Positions 25,339 to 34,150 of a DNA stretch of 64,000 nt are shown here, piece by piece; positions within the stretch are counted from its first letter, which is position 1; every line of letters begins with the position of its first letter. The stretch spans positions 238,108-302,107 of the forward strand of contig JAIQGG010000004.1 of NCBI GenBank assembly GCA_020072785.1, in the 5' to 3' direction. The notes beneath the pieces were generated by a model. It had not been told where the DNA came from and made no database searches. It was given only the letters and a program-made list of their open reading frames with translations. Made by a program: the position numbers and the translations under genes. The stretch comes from Terriglobia bacterium. Lineage in GTDB: Bacteria; Acidobacteriota; Terriglobia; Acidiferrales; UBA7541.

Positions 25339-26892
25339 TTACCAGCTCACATCCGCCAGTATCGCCCCGTAAATCTCCATCCCCCGCCACAAATTCCCCA
25401 GCCGCAGATTCTCATCCGCCGCGTGCTGCCGGTTGTCGTGGTTCACGATCGGCACGCCAATCACCGGCAGCCCCAGCTCCTCGAAGATGTACATCGGCAC
25501 GCTCCCGCCCGACGTCGGCATCTTCACCGTCTTTCCCGCCGCGCCCTCCACCACTTCCGCCAGTTTCCGCGCCACCGCCGTGTCCATCGGCGTGCGCGTT
25601 GCCGCATAGCCTCCGCTGGTCGTCACCATCGCCACCCGCGCATACTTCAGCCGCTCCTCCTTCGTCGGCTCGCGGTCCACCACGTAGTATCCCTGCTTGC
25701 GGATGTGCGCCACCAGCCGCCCAAACTGCACTTGCGGGTCGATGTTCTTCACCAGCCGCATGTCCAGCGAGGCTTCGGCCTTTTCCGGCACCACGTTCTG
25801 CGACTCTTTTCCCACATACGCGCTGCGCAGCCCGCGGATATTCAGCGACGGCTGGTTGATCAGCTCCACCAGCTTCTGCCCGCCGCCTTCCGCTTTGGCG
25901 AATTCCAGCTCCTGCATCAGCTCCGCGTCGTTCGCCGGCATCTCCGCCAGCGCTTGCTGTTCCCGCGCGCTGAGCGGCACCACGTCGTCGTAGAAGCCTT
26001 CAATCAGCACCCGCCCGTCTTCATCCTTCATCGACGCCAGCAACCGCGCCAGATGGAACGCCGGATTCGGCGCCCAGTTCCCGTAATGCCCGCTGTGCAG
26101 CGGCCGTACCGGCCCGTACACCGTCACCTGCACATCCACCACCCCGCGGTTCCCGAAATCGATCAGCGGCAGCCCCGACTGGTCCACCGGTCCGTCGGCA
26201 ACCAGCAGCAGATCGCCCGCCAGCAGGTTGCGGTGCGCTTGCAGCGTCCGCTCCAGGTTCGGCGAGCCGTCCTCCTCCTCTCCGTCCAGCACCACCTTCA
26301 GGTTCACACCCAGCGCAATCCTCTTCGCCCGCAGCGCATCCAGCGCCGCCAGCAGCGCCACGATCGGCGATTTGTCGTCCGACGCCGATCGCGCATAGAT
26401 TCGCCACTCGTCGTTGTAGTGCGCCGCGTTCGGCCCCGTACCCTCCGGGAAGGGAATCCGCTTTCCGCCGGCCTCGATGGCCTTTGTCCGCAGCTCCGGT
26501 TCAAACGGTTTCCCGTCCGTCCACGCTTGCGCATCCACCGGCTGCCCGTCGTAGTGCGCGTAAAAGATCACCGTGCGCGTCGCTTCCGGCGTCGTAAGCT
26601 TCCCGAAGATCACCGGCCCGCGCCCCGGAATGGACAGCGGATGCGCCTCAATCCCCCGCGCCTCCAGCATTTCCATCAGCCGCGCCGCGTTTCTCTGGAT
26701 GTTTGGGGTGTCCGAGGCGGTGTTCGGGATCGCCAGAAACTCCCGCAACTCCCGCACGATCCGCGCTTCGTTGTTCACGCGGTAGTCGCGCACCTCCTGC
26801 GCCACCTGCGCCGGCGCCACCGCAACCGGCTTCTGGCCCAGCGCGGGCAAAGGCAAGCAAACCGCCAGCAAGAGTACAATTTTGCGTTTCAT
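25339..26892 (-). CDS. Secreted M20-family dipeptidase-like metallopeptidase
   Basis: 517 residues with a signal peptide (KIVLLLAVCLPLPALGQ). Zinc-site motifs: YAHYDGQPVD (His, Asp), RSASDDKSP (bridging Asp), GEEEDGSPN (Glu pair) and a late HDNRQHAADENL with the last His. A dimerisation insert is in the middle (RPLHSGHYGNW). It likely trims short peptides in the periplasm. ATG 26892 has GGGAGGAA just upstream. Unlike the M20 gene at 9884, which lacks a signal peptide. Confidence 0.88.
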   Translation of the reverse strand: MKRKIVLLLAVCLPLPALGQKPVAVAPAQVAQEVRDYRVNNEARIVRELREFLAIPNTASDTPNIQRNAARLMEMLEARGIEAHPLSIPGRGPVIFGKLTTPEATRTVIFYAHYDGQPVDAQAWTDGKPFEPELRTKAIEAGGKRIPFPEGTGPNAAHYNDEWRIYARSASDDKSPIVALLAALDALRAKRIALGVNLKVVLDGEEEDGSPNLERTLQAHRNLLAGDLLLVADGPVDQSGLPLIDFGNRGVVDVQVTVYGPVRPLHSGHYGNWAPNPAFHLARLLASMKDEDGRVLIEGFYDDVVPLSAREQQALAEMPANDAELMQELEFAKAEGGGQKLVELINQPSLNIRGLRSAYVGKESQNVVPEKAEASLDMRLVKNIDPQVQFGRLVAHIRKQGYYVVDREPTKEERLKYARVAMVTTSGGYAATRTPMDTAVARKLAEVVEGAAGKTVKMPTSGGSVPMYIFEELGLPVIGVPIVNHDNRQHAADENLRLGNLWRGMEIYGAILADVSW

Positions 26893-27077
26893 AGTTCCTC
26901 CCGGAGCCCGGCTCGAAATCCTGCTCCCCCGCCCGCCTCCAGCGTGATCCCTTGGGCAATGCCGCGCCCGGAGATTCTAGCGGATTCCCGCGTTTTCCCC
27001 CAAAGCCCAGGGAATCGGGCGCATCCGGGCATTGCCTCCAGCCGCTGGAATCGCCCCCCCCGCAGCTCACCCTGTTT

Positions 27078-27100
27078 CGTTGACCGCTTCGCGGTCACAC
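27078..27100 (+). repeat. GACCGC hairpin repeat (first of a tandem pair)
   Basis: Core GACCGCTTCGCGGTC at 27082-27096; the next identical core begins 27 bases later. Confidence 0.8.
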
Positions 27101-27104
27101 TTAT

Positions 27105-27127
27105 CGTTGACCGCTTCGCGGTCACAC
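27105..27127 (+). repeat. GACCGC hairpin repeat (second of a tandem pair)
   Basis: Core at 27109-27123, identical to the first copy including the flanking CGTT and ACAC. Confidence 0.8.
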
Positions 27128-27235
27128 ATATCAAGGTACAGATTGAGCACATCGCTTTGACGAAGCACCTGCCGAGTCTTCCTGCCTGGCCTACTCTCTC
27201 TTGTGGGGGCTTCCCGTGGGGGCTCAACAAAGATC

Positions 27236-27895
27236 ATGAATAGAGCTCTCGTGGCCTTGCTCTTGTCGGCCATGCTGGGGAGCGCACCTGTCGTCTGGGC
27301 GCGCCCGGCCGCTATGGGTGTGGTCCTTCAGGCCTCTGGGGCCCAGCTGGGTTCGGGCGCAGTCTCGGCCGGAGCCACGGTCTTCGACGGCGATCAGTTC
27401 CGGACCATTACAGATGGCGCCTTGCGCCTGCGCATTGGTACCGCGCAGGTTCACCTCGGTGGGGGGAGCGTGGTCACCCTGCGCCGCGCGGATTACGGCA
27501 CGCAGGCCACTCTGCTTGGCGGCACCATGAGTGTTTCCGCCGCGCCAGCGGCATCCGTCGGTATCGCGGTCAACGGCGCTGCATTGCGCACTGTGGGCGA
27601 CCGTGTAACCGTTGCCCAGGTCAGCATCCTGGGGCCCAAGGAGTTCTACGTTGTCGTGCGCCGCGGCGCACTGGAATTCAGCTACAACGGCGAAAGCGAA
27701 GTGATCCCGGAAGGTGCCACGTATCGGGCCGTCCTCGATCCGCCTCGCGGCCAGCCTTCCGCGGAACAGGCTCCCTTGCCGGTGCGCGCCGCCGGGCGCA
27801 GCCGCGCAAAGTACAAGCTCTACATTATTATCCCCATCGCCTGGGCCACCGAGTGGGCCATCCACGAAGTTTTCGAAAGCCCCGACCGCCCCTAA
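27236..27895 (+). CDS. Exported FecR-like protein with C-terminal hydrophobic segment
   Basis: 219 residues. Signal peptide (ALVALLLSAMLGSAPVVWA), then a beta-rich domain resembling FecR-type proteins: GAVSAGATVFDGDQFRTITDG, VHLGGGSVVTLRR, ALRTVGDRVTVAQ. Near the end YKLYIIIPIAWATEWAIHEV is a possible membrane helix. FecR domains often sense or shape surface signals, but no sigma factor or TonB receptor is adjacent, so the role is unknown. ATG 27236 is placed just before the signal peptide; an upstream GTG/ATG frame exists. Confidence 0.72.
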   Translation: MNRALVALLLSAMLGSAPVVWARPAAMGVVLQASGAQLGSGAVSAGATVFDGDQFRTITDGALRLRIGTAQVHLGGGSVVTLRRADYGTQATLLGGTMSVSAAPAASVGIAVNGAALRTVGDRVTVAQVSILGPKEFYVVVRRGALEFSYNGESEVIPEGATYRAVLDPPRGQPSAEQAPLPVRAAGRSRAKYKLYIIIPIAWATEWAIHEVFESPDRP

Positions 27896-27914
27896 CCCGC
27901 ATTTCTCACAAGCG

Positions 27915-28058
27915 TCACGCTGTAAGGGATGGGCCAGCTTGCCCCGCCCGCTGCAGCGCGAGCACGTTTGCCTGTTCCGCCGCTTCCCGCGCCAGGCCCT
28001 CTTCTTTTCTTCCCTCTGCGTTCTCTGCGTCTCTGCGTTATCCTGTCTCTCCCCAGAA
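27915..28058. repeat. 144-bp tandem repeat, copy 1
   Basis: Starts TCACGCTGTAAGGGATGGGC and ends with a TCTGCGTTCTCTGCGTCTC block. Contains a GTAGGGG-like element followed by the pyrimidine-rich repeat. Confidence 0.75.
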
Positions 28059-28200
28059 TCACGCTGTAGGGGGATGGGCCAGCTTGCCCCGCCCGCTGCG
28101 GCACAGCACCATTGCATGTCCCGGTTCTCCCCGCGCCAGGCCCTCTTCTTTTCTTCCGTCTGCGTTCTCTGCGTCTCCGCGTTATCTTTCTCTTCTCCTG
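28059..28200. repeat. 144-bp tandem repeat, copy 2
   Basis: Begins exactly 144 bases after copy 1 with TCACGCTGTAGGGGGATGGG. The ends are well conserved, the middle 25 bases differ. The two copies fill the gene-free stretch between 27896 and 28222. Confidence 0.75.
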
Positions 28201-28222
28201 TTCGCCTTCTTCGCCAATCTTT

Positions 28223-29278
28223 TCAGTGGTACTCCACCAGCTCCCGCAGCTTCTCCCACGCCGCCCCGCTATCGATCGCTTGCGCCGCCCGCCGCGCCCC
28301 CTCACGGAAATTCTCACTGACGCCGGCGGCCACCAGCGCGGCCGCGGCGTTGATCGCCACGATGTCCCGCGGCGCACCCGGCTCGCCGGCCAGGATGCGC
28401 CGGATCAGCGCGGCATTTTCCGCGGCGTCCCCGCCGCGGATCGCTTCCTGCGCTGCCCGTGCGACCCCAAACTCTTCCGGGGTCACCGTGTAGCGGCGCA
28501 CGCTTCCGTGCCGCACTTCGGCGACCTGCGTCTCTCCCGCCAGCGCAATTTCGTCCAGCCCTCCGGCCCCGTGCACCACAAACGCCCGCTCCACTCCCAG
28601 CTCCACCAGCGTCGCCGCCATCAGCTCCAGCACCTCGGCCGTGAACACGCCCAGAACCTGCGCCGGCGCTCCCGCGGGGTTCGTCAGCGGCCCCAGCAGG
28701 TTGAACACCGTGCGTCCGCCCAGCTCCCGCCGCGCCGCCACCGCATGGCGCATGGAAGTGTGCGCCAGTTGGGCAAAGATGAATCCGATGCCGATCTCGC
28801 GGATGGCCGCGCCCACGCGCTCCAGCGGCAGATCCAGGCATACCCCCAGCGCTTCCAGCACGTCGGCGGAGCCGCTGCCATTGCTCGCCGAACTGCGGTT
28901 GCCATGCTTGGCCACCCGCGCTCCCGCTCCCGCGGCCACAATCGCCGCCGCCGTGGAAATGTTGAACGTGCCCGCTCCGTCCCCGCCCGTGCCGCAGGTG
29001 TCCACCAGGTGTTCCGGCCGCGCTTCCCCTGGCGCGAAGACCGGCTGCGCATGCCGCCGCATGGCGGTGGCGAAGCCCGTCAGCTCTTCCACGCCGTAGG
29101 GCCGTGCGCGCAGCGCTCCCAGTAGCCGCACGATCTCCTCGTGCCCGGCCCGCCCGGCGAGCAGCTCTTCCATCGCCCCTTCGGCTTCCGCGCGCGCGAG
29201 GTGCCCGCCCGCTTCCACCCGTTCCAGAATTTCCTTGTGCATAAGCGCGGCTGAATCCGCGTTTTCTCCCTCTTTCAT
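28223..29278 (-). CDS. trpD: Anthranilate phosphoribosyltransferase
   Basis: Joins anthranilate and PRPP, the second tryptophan-specific step. 351 residues with the phosphate-binding CGTGGDG at 95-101, the NRSSASNGSGSADVLEALG segment, HTSMRHA and RTVFNLLGPLTNPA. It is separated from trpE/trpG by 3 kb and lies on the opposite strand. Start: ATG 29278 or, 36 bases later, ATG 29242 (MHKEILE), which matches the usual family N-terminus better; neither has a strong Shine-Dalgarno. Confidence 0.94.
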   Translation of the reverse strand: MKEGENADSAALMHKEILERVEAGGHLARAEAEGAMEELLAGRAGHEEIVRLLGALRARPYGVEELTGFATAMRRHAQPVFAPGEARPEHLVDTCGTGGDGAGTFNISTAAAIVAAGAGARVAKHGNRSSASNGSGSADVLEALGVCLDLPLERVGAAIREIGIGFIFAQLAHTSMRHAVAARRELGGRTVFNLLGPLTNPAGAPAQVLGVFTAEVLELMAATLVELGVERAFVVHGAGGLDEIALAGETQVAEVRHGSVRRYTVTPEEFGVARAAQEAIRGGDAAENAALIRRILAGEPGAPRDIVAINAAAALVAAGVSENFREGARRAAQAIDSGAAWEKLRELVEYH

Positions 29279-29739
29279 ACTATCCCAGTGGCGCCCCCGC
29301 CACACAAAGCCGCAGGGCCTGCGCCGCATCATCATCCCTGCGCCGCAAAAGATCGCCTCTCCGCCTTCTCTCACCCGCCCTGCAGCCACTCCCGGCGCGC
29401 CGCGAGGCTGCCCGCGGGAAATGTGAGCCCGGGTAGCGGGTCAGTTTCGGTTGAGCGCGTGATACAAACAAGCGCATTACTTCAGAGTGCGTCGTCACTC
29501 GGACACAATCGCCACAAAGGAAAGGCGCACCACGTCTCCGGTTAGTCGACCGCTCGGCCAAATGGCCGCCGAGTCGGGCATGGTGACAGTCCGGTCGCTG
29601 GAGTCAGGGGCCGTTCATACCAATAAATGTAAATCTGGAAGATCACGACGGAATCCGGGCGAGAATTTTCATGCATATTATGGCTGCAGACACGGCTCCG
29701 CACTCTAATAAACGAATATGCTTGATCCGTCGATAATTT
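29279..29739. other. Junction of chromosomal DNA and a lower-GC island
   Basis: First part (to about 29430) is GC-rich like the neighbours; afterwards composition drops. No gene found; the left inverted repeat of the proposed island begins at 29431. Confidence 0.5.
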
Positions 29740-31482
29740 ATGGTTCTAATGAAAAGCACGATGGATACAAACTTGGCACATCAAAGCCAAATCAGAAGCT
29801 CGTCGATAAACCAACTACTTGAGAAGGTCTCGAATAAAAACTACGGTAAGTACCTGCTCAAGATCAGCATTGTAAAAGCCAGAGCCTTTAGTGATAAAAC
29901 GCTCTCCTTTGACTTTCCGGTGACAGCGCTTGTCGGACCGAACGGGGGTGGCAAGACAACTGTCCTCGGCGCTGCGGCATGTGCTTATAAAAATATTAAG
30001 CCATCCCTGTATTTCTCAAAGAGTGGAAAGTTCGATGAGAACATGCAGAATTGGCGTTTTGATTACGAACTGATTGACCAAGCGATCCGCAAAAACGACA
30101 CTATTCGCCGATCTGCTAACTTTACCAACTACAAGTGGTCGCGCGAGGGACTAGATCGCGACGTGAGAATTTTTGGCGTGTCGCGTACAGTTCCGGCAAC
30201 CGAGCGAAAAGAGATGCGACGATGCATCTCCGGACGCTTTGATGTGCCACAAGATCAAATAGTTAAGCTTGGAACAGCGGCGGCCCAAGCTGTCGGTCAG
30301 ATTCTCGACAAGAATGTTTCGACATTTTCTGTCGTGAAGGTTGATAAGCGGGGCCGAGTTACGTTACTCGCTGGGACGACTTCAGATGGCAAGGGTTACT
30401 CGGAGTTCCATTTCGGTGCAGGGGAGTCGAGTGTCATCAGAATGGCGACCGTTCTCGAGTCAGTGCCGGAAAACTCGCTTGTTCTCATTGAAGAGATTGA
30501 GAATGGGCTCCATCCGGTTGCCACTGTCAGGATGGTTGAGTACCTTATCGAATTGGCCGAGAGAAGAAAGATTCAAGCCATATTTACAACGCATTCAAAT
30601 GATGCGCTGCGACCACTTCCTGATAAAGCGATATGGGCAGCAGTGAATGGCCAACTCTTCCAGGGTAAATTAGACATCGGTTCCCTTAGAGCTATCAGCG
30701 GCCAGGTTGATTCAAAGCTGGTCATTTTCGTTGAGGATACATTTTCAAAAGTGTGGGCAGAGGAAATATTACGCTCGATTCCAGGGCTCGCCATGGACGC
30801 CATAAGCGTTCACTCCATGGAGGGTGATGGCACAGCCGTACGGGTGTGCCGCTCCCACAATCTAGATCCGACAGTTCAACAACCGGGAATTTGCCTTATC
30901 GACGGCGACTCGAAGCAGGTGGAAGACGCAAGCGGTGGAATATTTCGACTTCCCGGCCAGAGTCCTGAGTCCTTCATATTCGACCAAATAATGGCGAAAT
31001 TGGATACAGTTGCAGGAGAATTGGCGGTCGCGCTGCTGCGTCCATACGAAGAGCACGATAGGGTAACGCAGATTATTCGCAGCGTGCGAAACACCAACCG
31101 GGATCCACATTTGCTTTTCAGTCAGGTTGGGAAGCTGCTCGGACTGATTCCCGAGACACGGGTGCGGGAGGCATTTGTTGCTACCTGGACCCGAAGTTAT
31201 CCCGACGCAGTTTCGAGTATTGTTGGTGTGTTCCGTTCCAAACTGCCAAGAGACCTTGATGAACAATCGCTAGTGCCATGATAAGGAATGGCACGCGGTT
31301 TCAGTCTGTTTGTACTTGATTGCATTACACGCTACCCGTAGAAGTGGCCGTACTCGGCATCTCGATTCGAGCCATCATGCGGTAACTTCCGTATGATCGC
31401 GCACTCGGAGGTTATCGTCGGACCCGATTTGCTCGGCGGTTACGTGAACGCATAGTTGGCATACGGAAACTAATCCACTAAC
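29431..31482 (+). mobile_element. Candidate mobile island carrying an AAA/TOPRIM gene
   Basis: About 2.05 kb of lower GC than both flanks, with a single gene. Imperfect inverted repeats mark the ends: left GTAGCGGGTCAGTTTCGG (29431-29448), right (reverse complement of 31464-31482) GTTAGTGGATTAGTTTCCG; about 13 of 18 aligned positions agree. A possible decayed duplication (GAGCCCG / GATCCCG) flanks it. The ends resemble those of the restriction-modification unit at 40537. No transposase inside. This is inference from composition and repeats. Confidence 0.45.
29740..31281 (+). CDS. AAA-ATPase with C-terminal TOPRIM-like domain (OLD-like)
   Basis: 513 residues combining an ABC/SMC-type ATPase with a TOPRIM-like region, as in overcoming-lysogenization-defect (OLD) nucleases and GajA of the Gabija defence system. 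ATPase: Walker A GPNGGGKTT (66-74), signature FGAGESS (225-231), Walker B SLVLIEEIENGLHP (246-259), H-loop TTHSND (283-288). TOPRIM: KLVIFVED (326-333, Glu332) and ICLIDGDSKQ (384-393, Asp388/Asp390). No GajB-type helicase or reverse transcriptase lies beside it. Codon and base use differ from the neighbours, suggesting transfer. Several ATGs are possible (29740, 29749, 29761) and none has a clear Shine-Dalgarno. A role in phage defence is inferred. Confidence 0.78.
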   Translation: MVLMKSTMDTNLAHQSQIRSSSINQLLEKVSNKNYGKYLLKISIVKARAFSDKTLSFDFPVTALVGPNGGGKTTVLGAAACAYKNIKPSLYFSKSGKFDENMQNWRFDYELIDQAIRKNDTIRRSANFTNYKWSREGLDRDVRIFGVSRTVPATERKEMRRCISGRFDVPQDQIVKLGTAAAQAVGQILDKNVSTFSVVKVDKRGRVTLLAGTTSDGKGYSEFHFGAGESSVIRMATVLESVPENSLVLIEEIENGLHPVATVRMVEYLIELAERRKIQAIFTTHSNDALRPLPDKAIWAAVNGQLFQGKLDIGSLRAISGQVDSKLVIFVEDTFSKVWAEEILRSIPGLAMDAISVHSMEGDGTAVRVCRSHNLDPTVQQPGICLIDGDSKQVEDASGGIFRLPGQSPESFIFDQIMAKLDTVAGELAVALLRPYEEHDRVTQIIRSVRNTNRDPHLLFSQVGKLLGLIPETRVREAFVATWTRSYPDAVSSIVGVFRSKLPRDLDEQSLVP

Positions 31483-31497
31483 CGATCCCGCTCTTCC

Positions 31498-31526
31498 TTG
31501 CCCCTGCGCGCTGTTCCGGGTACACT
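31498..31526 (+). promoter_or_regulatory. Promoter of sucCD
   Basis: TTGCCC (31498-31503), 17-base spacer, TACACT (31521-31526). It begins just beyond the right end of the island. Confidence 0.5.
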
Positions 31527-31571
31527 TCTATGTTTTGAGAGCAGCCAAAATCCAGAACAGACGGTAGCCCG

Positions 31572-32741
31572 ATGAAGATTCATGAGTACCAGGCAAAAGC
31601 CATTCTCGCCCGTTATGGCGTAACCACGCCGCGCGGCGAAGTGGCCTTCAGCAAGGAAGAAGCCCGCGAGGCCGCGCAGCGCCTGAAATCGCCGGTGGTC
31701 GTCGTCAAGGCGCAGATCCACGCCGGCGGCCGCGGCAAAGCCGGCGGCGTCAAGCTGGCCCGTTCGGCCGACGAAGCCGCGGAGCTGGCCAGCAAAATTC
31801 TGGGGATGAAACTGGTCACCCCGCAGACCGGCCCCGCCGGCCGCATCGTGAAGCGCCTGCTCATCGAAGAGGGCCTGGATATCAAGCGCGAGCTCTATCT
31901 CGGCATCCTCGTGGACCGCGCTACCGGTTCCCCCGTTTTCATGGCCAGCGCCGCGGGCGGCATGGAAATCGAAGAGGTCGCCAAGGACAATCCCGGCGCC
32001 ATCCTGCGCGAGGCCATTAATCCCGTGGTCGGTCTGCAGCCGTACCAGGCGCGCAAAATCGCTTTCGGCCTGGACCTGCCCGCCGAAGTGGTCGGCACCG
32101 CCACGCCGTTTTTCCAGGCGCTGTACCGCGCGTTCGTTGACACTGACGCCTCCATGCTCGAAATCAATCCCTGCGTCCTTACCGGCGACGGCCGCCTCGT
32201 GGCCCTCGACGCCAAGATGACCTTCGATGACAGCGGCCTCTACCGCCACAAGGAGCTTCGCGAACTCCGCGACCTCGACGAGGAAGATCCCCTCGAGGTG
32301 GAAGCCTCCAAGTACGGCCTCAACTACATCAAGCTCGACGGCAGTGTCGCCTGCATGGTCAACGGCGCGGGCCTGGCCATGGCCACCATGGACATCATCA
32401 AGTACGCCGGCGGCTCGCCTGCCAACTTCCTCGATGTCGGCGGCGGCGCCTCGGCCGACCAGGTCAAGAACGCCTTCCGCATCCTCATGAGCGACCCGGC
32501 CGTGAAGGCCGTGTTCATCAACATATTCGGCGGCATCCTCCGCTGCGACGTCCTCGCCACCGGCGTGGTTGCCGCCGCGAAAGATTTGCATCTGGGGGTT
32601 CCGGTGGTGGTCCGCATGGAAGGCACAAACGTGGAACTCGGCCAGCAGATTCTCCGCGACAGCGGTTTGAACTTCACCATCGCCAACGGCATGAAGGACG
32701 GCGCGCAAAAGGTCGTAGCGCTGGCGGGAGGTGCGCGATGA
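31572..32741 (+). CDS. sucC: Succinate--CoA ligase, beta subunit
   Basis: ATP-grasp subunit of succinyl-CoA synthetase in the citric acid cycle (succinyl-CoA + NDP + Pi to succinate + NTP + CoA). 389 residues: [16 protein letters not shown] at the start, [19 protein letters not shown] (nucleotide binding), LEINPCVLT, and the C-terminal [11 protein letters not shown] and [13 protein letters not shown]. Overlaps sucD by ATGA. Confidence 0.96.
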   Translation: MKIHEYQAKAILARYGVTTPRGEVAFSKEEAREAAQRLKSPVVVVKAQIHAGGRGKAGGVKLARSADEAAELASKILGMKLVTPQTGPAGRIVKRLLIEEGLDIKRELYLGILVDRATGSPVFMASAAGGMEIEEVAKDNPGAILREAINPVVGLQPYQARKIAFGLDLPAEVVGTATPFFQALYRAFVDTDASMLEINPCVLTGDGRLVALDAKMTFDDSGLYRHKELRELRDLDEEDPLEVEASKYGLNYIKLDGSVACMVNGAGLAMATMDIIKYAGGSPANFLDVGGGASADQVKNAFRILMSDPAVKAVFINIFGGILRCDVLATGVVAAAKDLHLGVPVVVRMEGTNVELGQQILRDSGLNFTIANGMKDGAQKVVALAGGAR

Positions 32742-33607
32742 GTGTTCTGGCCAGCGAAAAAACGCGCCTCCTCGTCCAGGGCTTCACCGGACGCGAAGGC
32801 ACCTTCCACGCTCAGCAGATGATCGAGTACGGCACCAACGTCGTCGGTGGCGTCACCCCCGGCAAGGGCGGCACCAAGCACCTCGAGCGGCCCGTCTTCA
32901 ACACCGTGTTCGACGCCGCGAAAGAGACCGGCGCCAACGCTTCCGTGATTTTCGTTCCGCCGCCTTTTGCCGCGGACGCCATCCTGGAAGCCGCCGACGC
33001 GCGCATCCCCCTCGTCGTGTGCATCACCGAAGGCATTCCCGTGCTGGACATGGTGCGCGTGAAGGCCGCCGTGGATTTCAGCACCCTCCGTCTGATCGGC
33101 CCCAACTGCCCTGGCATTATCTCTCCGGGGAAGTGCAAGATTGGTATCATGCCCGGACGCATCCACCGGCAGGGCCACGTCGGCGTGGTCAGCCGCAGCG
33201 GCACCCTGACCTACGAAGCCGTGGACCAGTTGTCGCGCCTCGGCATCGGCCAGTCCACCTGCATCGGCATCGGCGGCGATCCCATCATCGGCACCACTTT
33301 CCTGGACGCCATCAAGCTTTTCAACGAAGATCCGGATACGCAGGCCGTCATTCTCATCGGCGAAATCGGCGGCAACGCCGAAGAGGTGGCCGCGGAATAC
33401 ATCAAGACCCACGTGAAGAAGCCCGTCGTCGGCTTCATTGCCGGGCAGACGGCGCCGCCGGGCCGCCGCATGGGCCATGCCGGCGCGATCATCAGCGGCG
33501 GGCAGGGCACCGCCAAGGACAAATACGCGGCCATGAGCGCCGCCGGCATCCGCTGCGTCGAAACCCCCGCGGACCTCGGCTCGACCGTCGCTGCCGCTTT
33601 GAAATGA
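32738..33607 (+). CDS. sucD: Succinate--CoA ligase, alpha subunit
   Basis: CoA-binding and phosphohistidine subunit of succinyl-CoA synthetase. 289 residues: [40 protein letters not shown], and the phosphorylated His247 in [13 protein letters not shown]. Start overlaps the sucC stop, so the two subunits are translated in a coupled way; ndk follows after 59 bases. Confidence 0.96.
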   Translation: MSVLASEKTRLLVQGFTGREGTFHAQQMIEYGTNVVGGVTPGKGGTKHLERPVFNTVFDAAKETGANASVIFVPPPFAADAILEAADARIPLVVCITEGIPVLDMVRVKAAVDFSTLRLIGPNCPGIISPGKCKIGIMPGRIHRQGHVGVVSRSGTLTYEAVDQLSRLGIGQSTCIGIGGDPIIGTTFLDAIKLFNEDPDTQAVILIGEIGGNAEEVAAEYIKTHVKKPVVGFIAGQTAPPGRRMGHAGAIISGGQGTAKDKYAAMSAAGIRCVETPADLGSTVAAALK

Positions 33608-33666
33608 CGAGGCTCTTCTCGTTACCTCGATACTTCGCGATCTCATTACTTCGCTAGGAGATATTC

Positions 33667-34086
33667 GTGGCACTCGAACGCACCTTCGCAATCATCAAGC
33701 CGGACGCCGTCGGGCGCGGCCTCACCGGCGAAATTCTATCCCGCATCCACAAGGCCGGCTTCGCCATCGTGGCCATCAAGTCCATGCGCCTCACCAAAGA
33801 GGAAGCCGGCGGCTTCTACGCCGTGCACAAGGCCCGGCCCTTCTTCGGCGAACTCACCGACTTTATGAGTTCCGGCAAGATCGTGGCCCTGGTCCTCGAA
33901 GGTGAAGGCGCCATCGCCAGGTGGCGCGATACCATGGGCGCCACCGACCCCGCTAAGGCCGCTCCCGGCACCATCCGCCGCGACCTCGGCACCAGCATCG
34001 GCAGCAACTGTACCCACGGCTCCGACGCTTCCGATACCGCGGCCTTCGAGATCGGCTACTTCTTCGCCGGCCTCGACCTCATCTGA
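33667..34086 (+). CDS. ndk: Nucleoside diphosphate kinase
   Basis: Transfers the gamma phosphate between nucleoside triphosphates and diphosphates. 139 residues; starts [14 protein letters not shown] and has the active-site His117 in NCTHGSD. The usual motif is N-x2-HGSD, so the Cys-Thr pair is within normal variation. The GTG start follows TAGGAGATATTC. It probably shares the sucCD transcript, matching NTP produced by succinyl-CoA synthetase. Confidence 0.96.
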   Translation: MALERTFAIIKPDAVGRGLTGEILSRIHKAGFAIVAIKSMRLTKEEAGGFYAVHKARPFFGELTDFMSSGKIVALVLEGEGAIARWRDTMGATDPAKAAPGTIRRDLGTSIGSNCTHGSDASDTAAFEIGYFFAGLDLI

Positions 34087-34120
34087 GGCCCGCGCAAATT
34101 CCGATGGAGTTCGATTGCAG

Positions 34121-34150
34121 GGGCGCAGCTTGCTGCGCCCTTTCTACTTT
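34121..34150 (+). terminator. Hairpin with T-rich tail after ndk
   Basis: GGGCGCAGC-TT-GCTGCGCCC (34121-34140), perfect 9-bp stem, followed by TTTCTACTTT. It also fits the GTAGGGG-type repeat family (GCAGGGGCG). Confidence 0.6.

Larger units (their letters stand above)
26893..27235. other. Intergenic region with two hairpin repeats
   Basis: 343 bases between the divergent M20 gene and the FecR-like gene. It contains two GACCGC repeats (27078-27127) and otherwise no gene-like signal. Confidence 0.5.

Noticed and set aside
27078..27127. CRISPR-like pair of repeats
   Set aside because: Only two copies with a 4-base gap; the same hairpin is scattered over the window.
34006..34026. Unusual Cys-Thr in the Ndk active-site motif
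   Set aside because: The catalytic His and following GSD are intact; variation in the two residues before the His is normal.
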